Under the pieces are notes generated by a model. It was not told the DNA's origin. It searched no databases and saw only the letters and a list, made by a program, of their open reading frames with translations. 64,000 bases of DNA from Rhizobacter sp964253025 (lineage in GTDB: Bacteria > Pseudomonadota > Gammaproteobacteria > Burkholderiales > Burkholderiaceae_C): assembly GCF_964253025.1 (NCBI RefSeq), contig NZ_CAXUQC020000001.1:3720001-3784000 (forward strand). Reading direction: 5' to 3'. A program made the position numbers and the translations under genes. Of this stretch, positions 62,192 through 64,000 are shown one piece after another. The number at the start of each line of letters is the position of its first letter. The first letter of the stretch is position 1.

Positions 62192-62494
62192 ATGGCCCAG
62201 AACACCGAGCAGAGCCTCCAGGAAGTCAAGATCTTCGCCCGCGAGAACACGATCTGGGGCATCCCCAGCAAGCAGTTCGTCGGCGCCGCGGTCTTCAGCT
62301 TCGCGATGGTCACGCAGATTCCGGTGCTCTTCGGCCTGGCCATCGGCACGCTGCTGTTCGGCGTGCTCTTCGCGATTTACAACGACGACCCGCGCGCCCT
62401 GATCGCGTGGCAGCGCTCGCTCGGGCGGCCGGTGCGCTGGACCACCGCGCCCCGCGCGCCCCGTTCCGTCACGGTGCTGCCCTCCCGGCAGTGA
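62192..62494 (+). CDS. virB3: VirB3-type T4SS membrane protein
   Basis: A 100-residue protein: short polar N-terminus, a central hydrophobic hairpin (VGAAVFSFAMVTQIPVLFGLAIGTLLFGVLFAIY) and a D-P-R-A-L motif on the cytoplasmic side, the VirB3/TrbD layout. It is the first gene of the rightward operon. There is no strong ribosome site. Confidence 0.78.
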   Translation: MAQNTEQSLQEVKIFARENTIWGIPSKQFVGAAVFSFAMVTQIPVLFGLAIGTLLFGVLFAIYNDDPRALIAWQRSLGRPVRWTTAPRAPRSVTVLPSRQ

Positions 62495-62532
62495 GCCCCT
62501 CGACCCACCCCCTCATCCCAAGGAGCCCGTCC

Positions 62533-62841
62533 ATGCGAACCCTGACCCGTACCCGCCGCGCCCCAGCCTTCGCCGCGCTGATGCTCGCCTTTGCCAGCGC
62601 CTCCGCGCAGGCCCAGGACTTCGGCAAGGTCACCGCCTTCCTCAACTCCTTCACCGCGTTCATGACCGGCCCCTTCGGCAAGTCAGTGGTGGTGATCTCC
62701 ATCATCGCGGCGTTCTGCACCTGGGTGTTCGCGCCGAAGGACGGCATCTTCGGCCCGCTGCTGCGGGTGGTGGTGGCCGGGCTCGCCATCATGAACGCCG
62801 CCTTCTGGGTCACCCAGTTCGGCGGCACCGTCACGGTCTGA
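62533..62841 (+). CDS. virB2: VirB2/TrbC-type pilin
   Basis: A 102-residue pilin precursor. The signal peptide ends SASAQAQ; the mature part has two hydrophobic helices (SVVVISIIAAFCTWVFA and LLRVVVAGLAIMNAAFWV) around a short polar loop GPFGKS/PKDGIFGP, typical of VirB2/TrbC. AAGGAG stands 8 bases before the ATG. Gene order B3-B2-B4 is a swap of the usual B2-B3-B4. Confidence 0.85.
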   Translation: MRTLTRTRRAPAFAALMLAFASASAQAQDFGKVTAFLNSFTAFMTGPFGKSVVVISIIAAFCTWVFAPKDGIFGPLLRVVVAGLAIMNAAFWVTQFGGTVTV

Positions 62842-62861
62842 CGCCCCACCGGAGCTTGCAC

Positions 62862-64000
62862 ATGGGCGCGCGCGAGAAGATCGGCTCGGTCCTCGACCTG
62901 CACAGCTGCTACGGGGTCTACAACGGCTTCGTGCTGACGAAGACGGGGTCCCTGCTCGGCGCCATCGAGCTGTCGGGCCGCGACCCCGACGGCATGGCGC
63001 CGATCGACCACCAGGGGCTGATGCAGGTCGCGCGCGTCATCTACGGCAAGCTCTCGAAGGACATCTCGGTCACCCAGTACTACACGCACTTCGAAGGCGC
63101 GCAGGTGACACTCGCCCGGCGCGACCACCCGATCAGTGACCTGATGTCGCAACGTCGGGCGGAGTTCCTCAACCAGCGCAACCTCTGCAACTCGCGCCTG
63201 ATCCACTACTTCGAGATCCACCCGCCCGAGAACACCAACCGCCTCGACATCGCCGGCATGCTCAAGCACATCGCGATGTCGGCGGTCAGCGGCGCCAGTC
63301 GGCGTGTCGTCAAGCAGGCGCTGTCGCGCGACAACGCGCTGATGTTCATCGCCGACCAGCTGGAACGGCAGTCATGGGCATTGCGCGACGCGCTCTCGGT
63401 GGTGGCCGCGAAGTGGTCCGGGATGATGTCGGCCGAGCCGCTGGAGATCGAGGAGATCTGGGCACACGCCCGCTTCCTCGCGACCTTCCAGCCGCGCCGG
63501 CTCGACACCGCGCAGCTCGAGACGCCGCCTGCCACCAACTGGGATCACTTCCTCACGAGCGGCGACGTGCGCCACCTGCGCGTGGCGAACCTCGACGTGC
63601 TGAAGATCGAGGACGCGGAGTACCAGTACGTGAAGATCGGTGCGGTCAGCCGGCTCGGCAGCCCGGTGCGCGAAGGCCTGTGGGGCAACGGCGAGGACTC
63701 CCCTGCCCGGCTGCGCGGCAACTACGTGCTGATGCACCGCTTCACGCCGTTCAATGAGTTCCGACGCTCGATGCTCTTTCGCGGCAAGCAGACGGAACTC
63801 GAGCGCAGCGCACTCAGCCCCTGGGACGTGCTGCAGGGCCGCGAGCGCTCGCTGCACGAGAAGCGCCTGACCATGAAGCCGGCCATCGCGCAGAAGATCG
63901 AGGAGCTGGGCGAGGCCGAGGCCCTCGACGAGGTCTGGGGCCACGGGCACAGCTTCGTCGCCGCCTTCCACCAGGATCCGGCCCGCCTGCGCGAGACCGT
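62862..64000 (+). CDS. virB4: VirB4-type T4SS ATPase, N-terminal part
   Basis: The frame is open from the ATG at 62862 to the window end, giving 379 residues of an ATPase that is normally over 800 long. The start (VLDLHSCYGVYNGFVLTKTGSLLGAIELSGRDPDG) and the TLARRDHPISDLMSQRRAEFLN and HFLTSGDVRHLRVANLDVL segments fit the N-terminal domain of VirB4/TrbE. The Walker motifs lie beyond the window. It follows virB2 by 20 bases. Confidence 0.85.
   Translation, partial: MGAREKIGSVLDLHSCYGVYNGFVLTKTGSLLGAIELSGRDPDGMAPIDHQGLMQVARVIYGKLSKDISVTQYYTHFEGAQVTLARRDHPISDLMSQRRAEFLNQRNLCNSRLIHYFEIHPPENTNRLDIAGMLKHIAMSAVSGASRRVVKQALSRDNALMFIADQLERQSWALRDALSVVAAKWSGMMSAEPLEIEEIWAHARFLATFQPRRLDTAQLETPPATNWDHFLTSGDVRHLRVANLDVLKIEDAEYQYVKIGAVSRLGSPVREGLWGNGEDSPARLRGNYVLMHRFTPFNEFRRSMLFRGKQTELERSALSPWDVLQGRERSLHEKRLTMKPAIAQKIEELGEAEALDEVWGHGHSFVAAFHQDPARLRET

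Overview
The window is high-GC DNA that reads as a beta-proteobacterial (Burkholderiales) chromosome, probably close to the Leptothrix/Rubrivivax/Ideonella group. The basis is gene content rather than any database search: a Bug-type solute receptor, a DUF2917 gene beside a LysR regulator, an fnr-ccoI-ccoS-ccoNOQP-ccoG cluster next to hemN, and PE-LIG-POL ligase D with Ku. I see no rRNA, tRNA, CRISPR array or insertion sequence.

1-20.5 kb is ordinary metabolic and regulatory chromosome. It has an alpha-glucan set (3' end of a pullulanase, a solo maltose-binding protein, a GH3 beta-glucosidase, a GH13 maltodextrin glucosidase), two hybrid histidine kinases, an OmpR-type regulator, a GGDEF enzyme, a MATE exporter, a LysR/DUF2917 pair and a small glycine-zipper protein.

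19-31 kb is a microaerobic respiration and heme block. A cluster-less Fnr-like protein and a canonical [4Fe-4S] Fnr flank the complete cbb3 oxidase operon and its assembly genes; hemN diverges from fnr. I found three FNR boxes. Two have well-placed -10 elements: one inside the ccoS coding sequence, aimed at ccoN, and one in front of fnr. The third lies in front of an orphan carbamoyltransferase-like domain.

31-39.5 kb holds VOC, MFS, SRPBCC, peroxiredoxin-glutaredoxin and DUF72 genes followed by a bacterial NHEJ operon (ku, ligD).

39.5-64 kb is a split type IV secretion/conjugation locus. One long leftward operon encodes VirB8, B9, B10, two small proteins, B11 and the VirD4 coupling ATPase. 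A rightward operon (VirB3, B2, B4) runs off the window. Between them lie a sigma-54 activator, an RpoS/RpoD-type sigma factor, a lipoprotein and a PilL-like protein, plus a LysR/Bug/N-formylglutamate amidohydrolase set and a LuxR solo. The main new signal is a control circuit: the VirB8 operon, the PilL-sigma operon and the VirB3-B2-B4 operon each start with a sigma-54 promoter about 36-41 bases before the start codon, and each has an upstream inverted repeat of the form YTGTGCG-N4-NCNGCAC. The locally encoded sigma-54 activator is the obvious candidate to bind it, and one of its targets would be another sigma factor.

Interleaved with this backbone are self-contained transcription units (48.0-51.7 kb and 55.7-57.7 kb) with lower-GC-looking codon use, near-identical TTGACR-N16-TA promoters and strong terminators. 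They encode two DMT-like transporters, a divergent glucose-6-phosphate-dehydrogenase-like protein, a histidine phosphatase and an unrecognised protein. They look like moron-type cargo cassettes inserted just upstream of the sigma-54 control regions.
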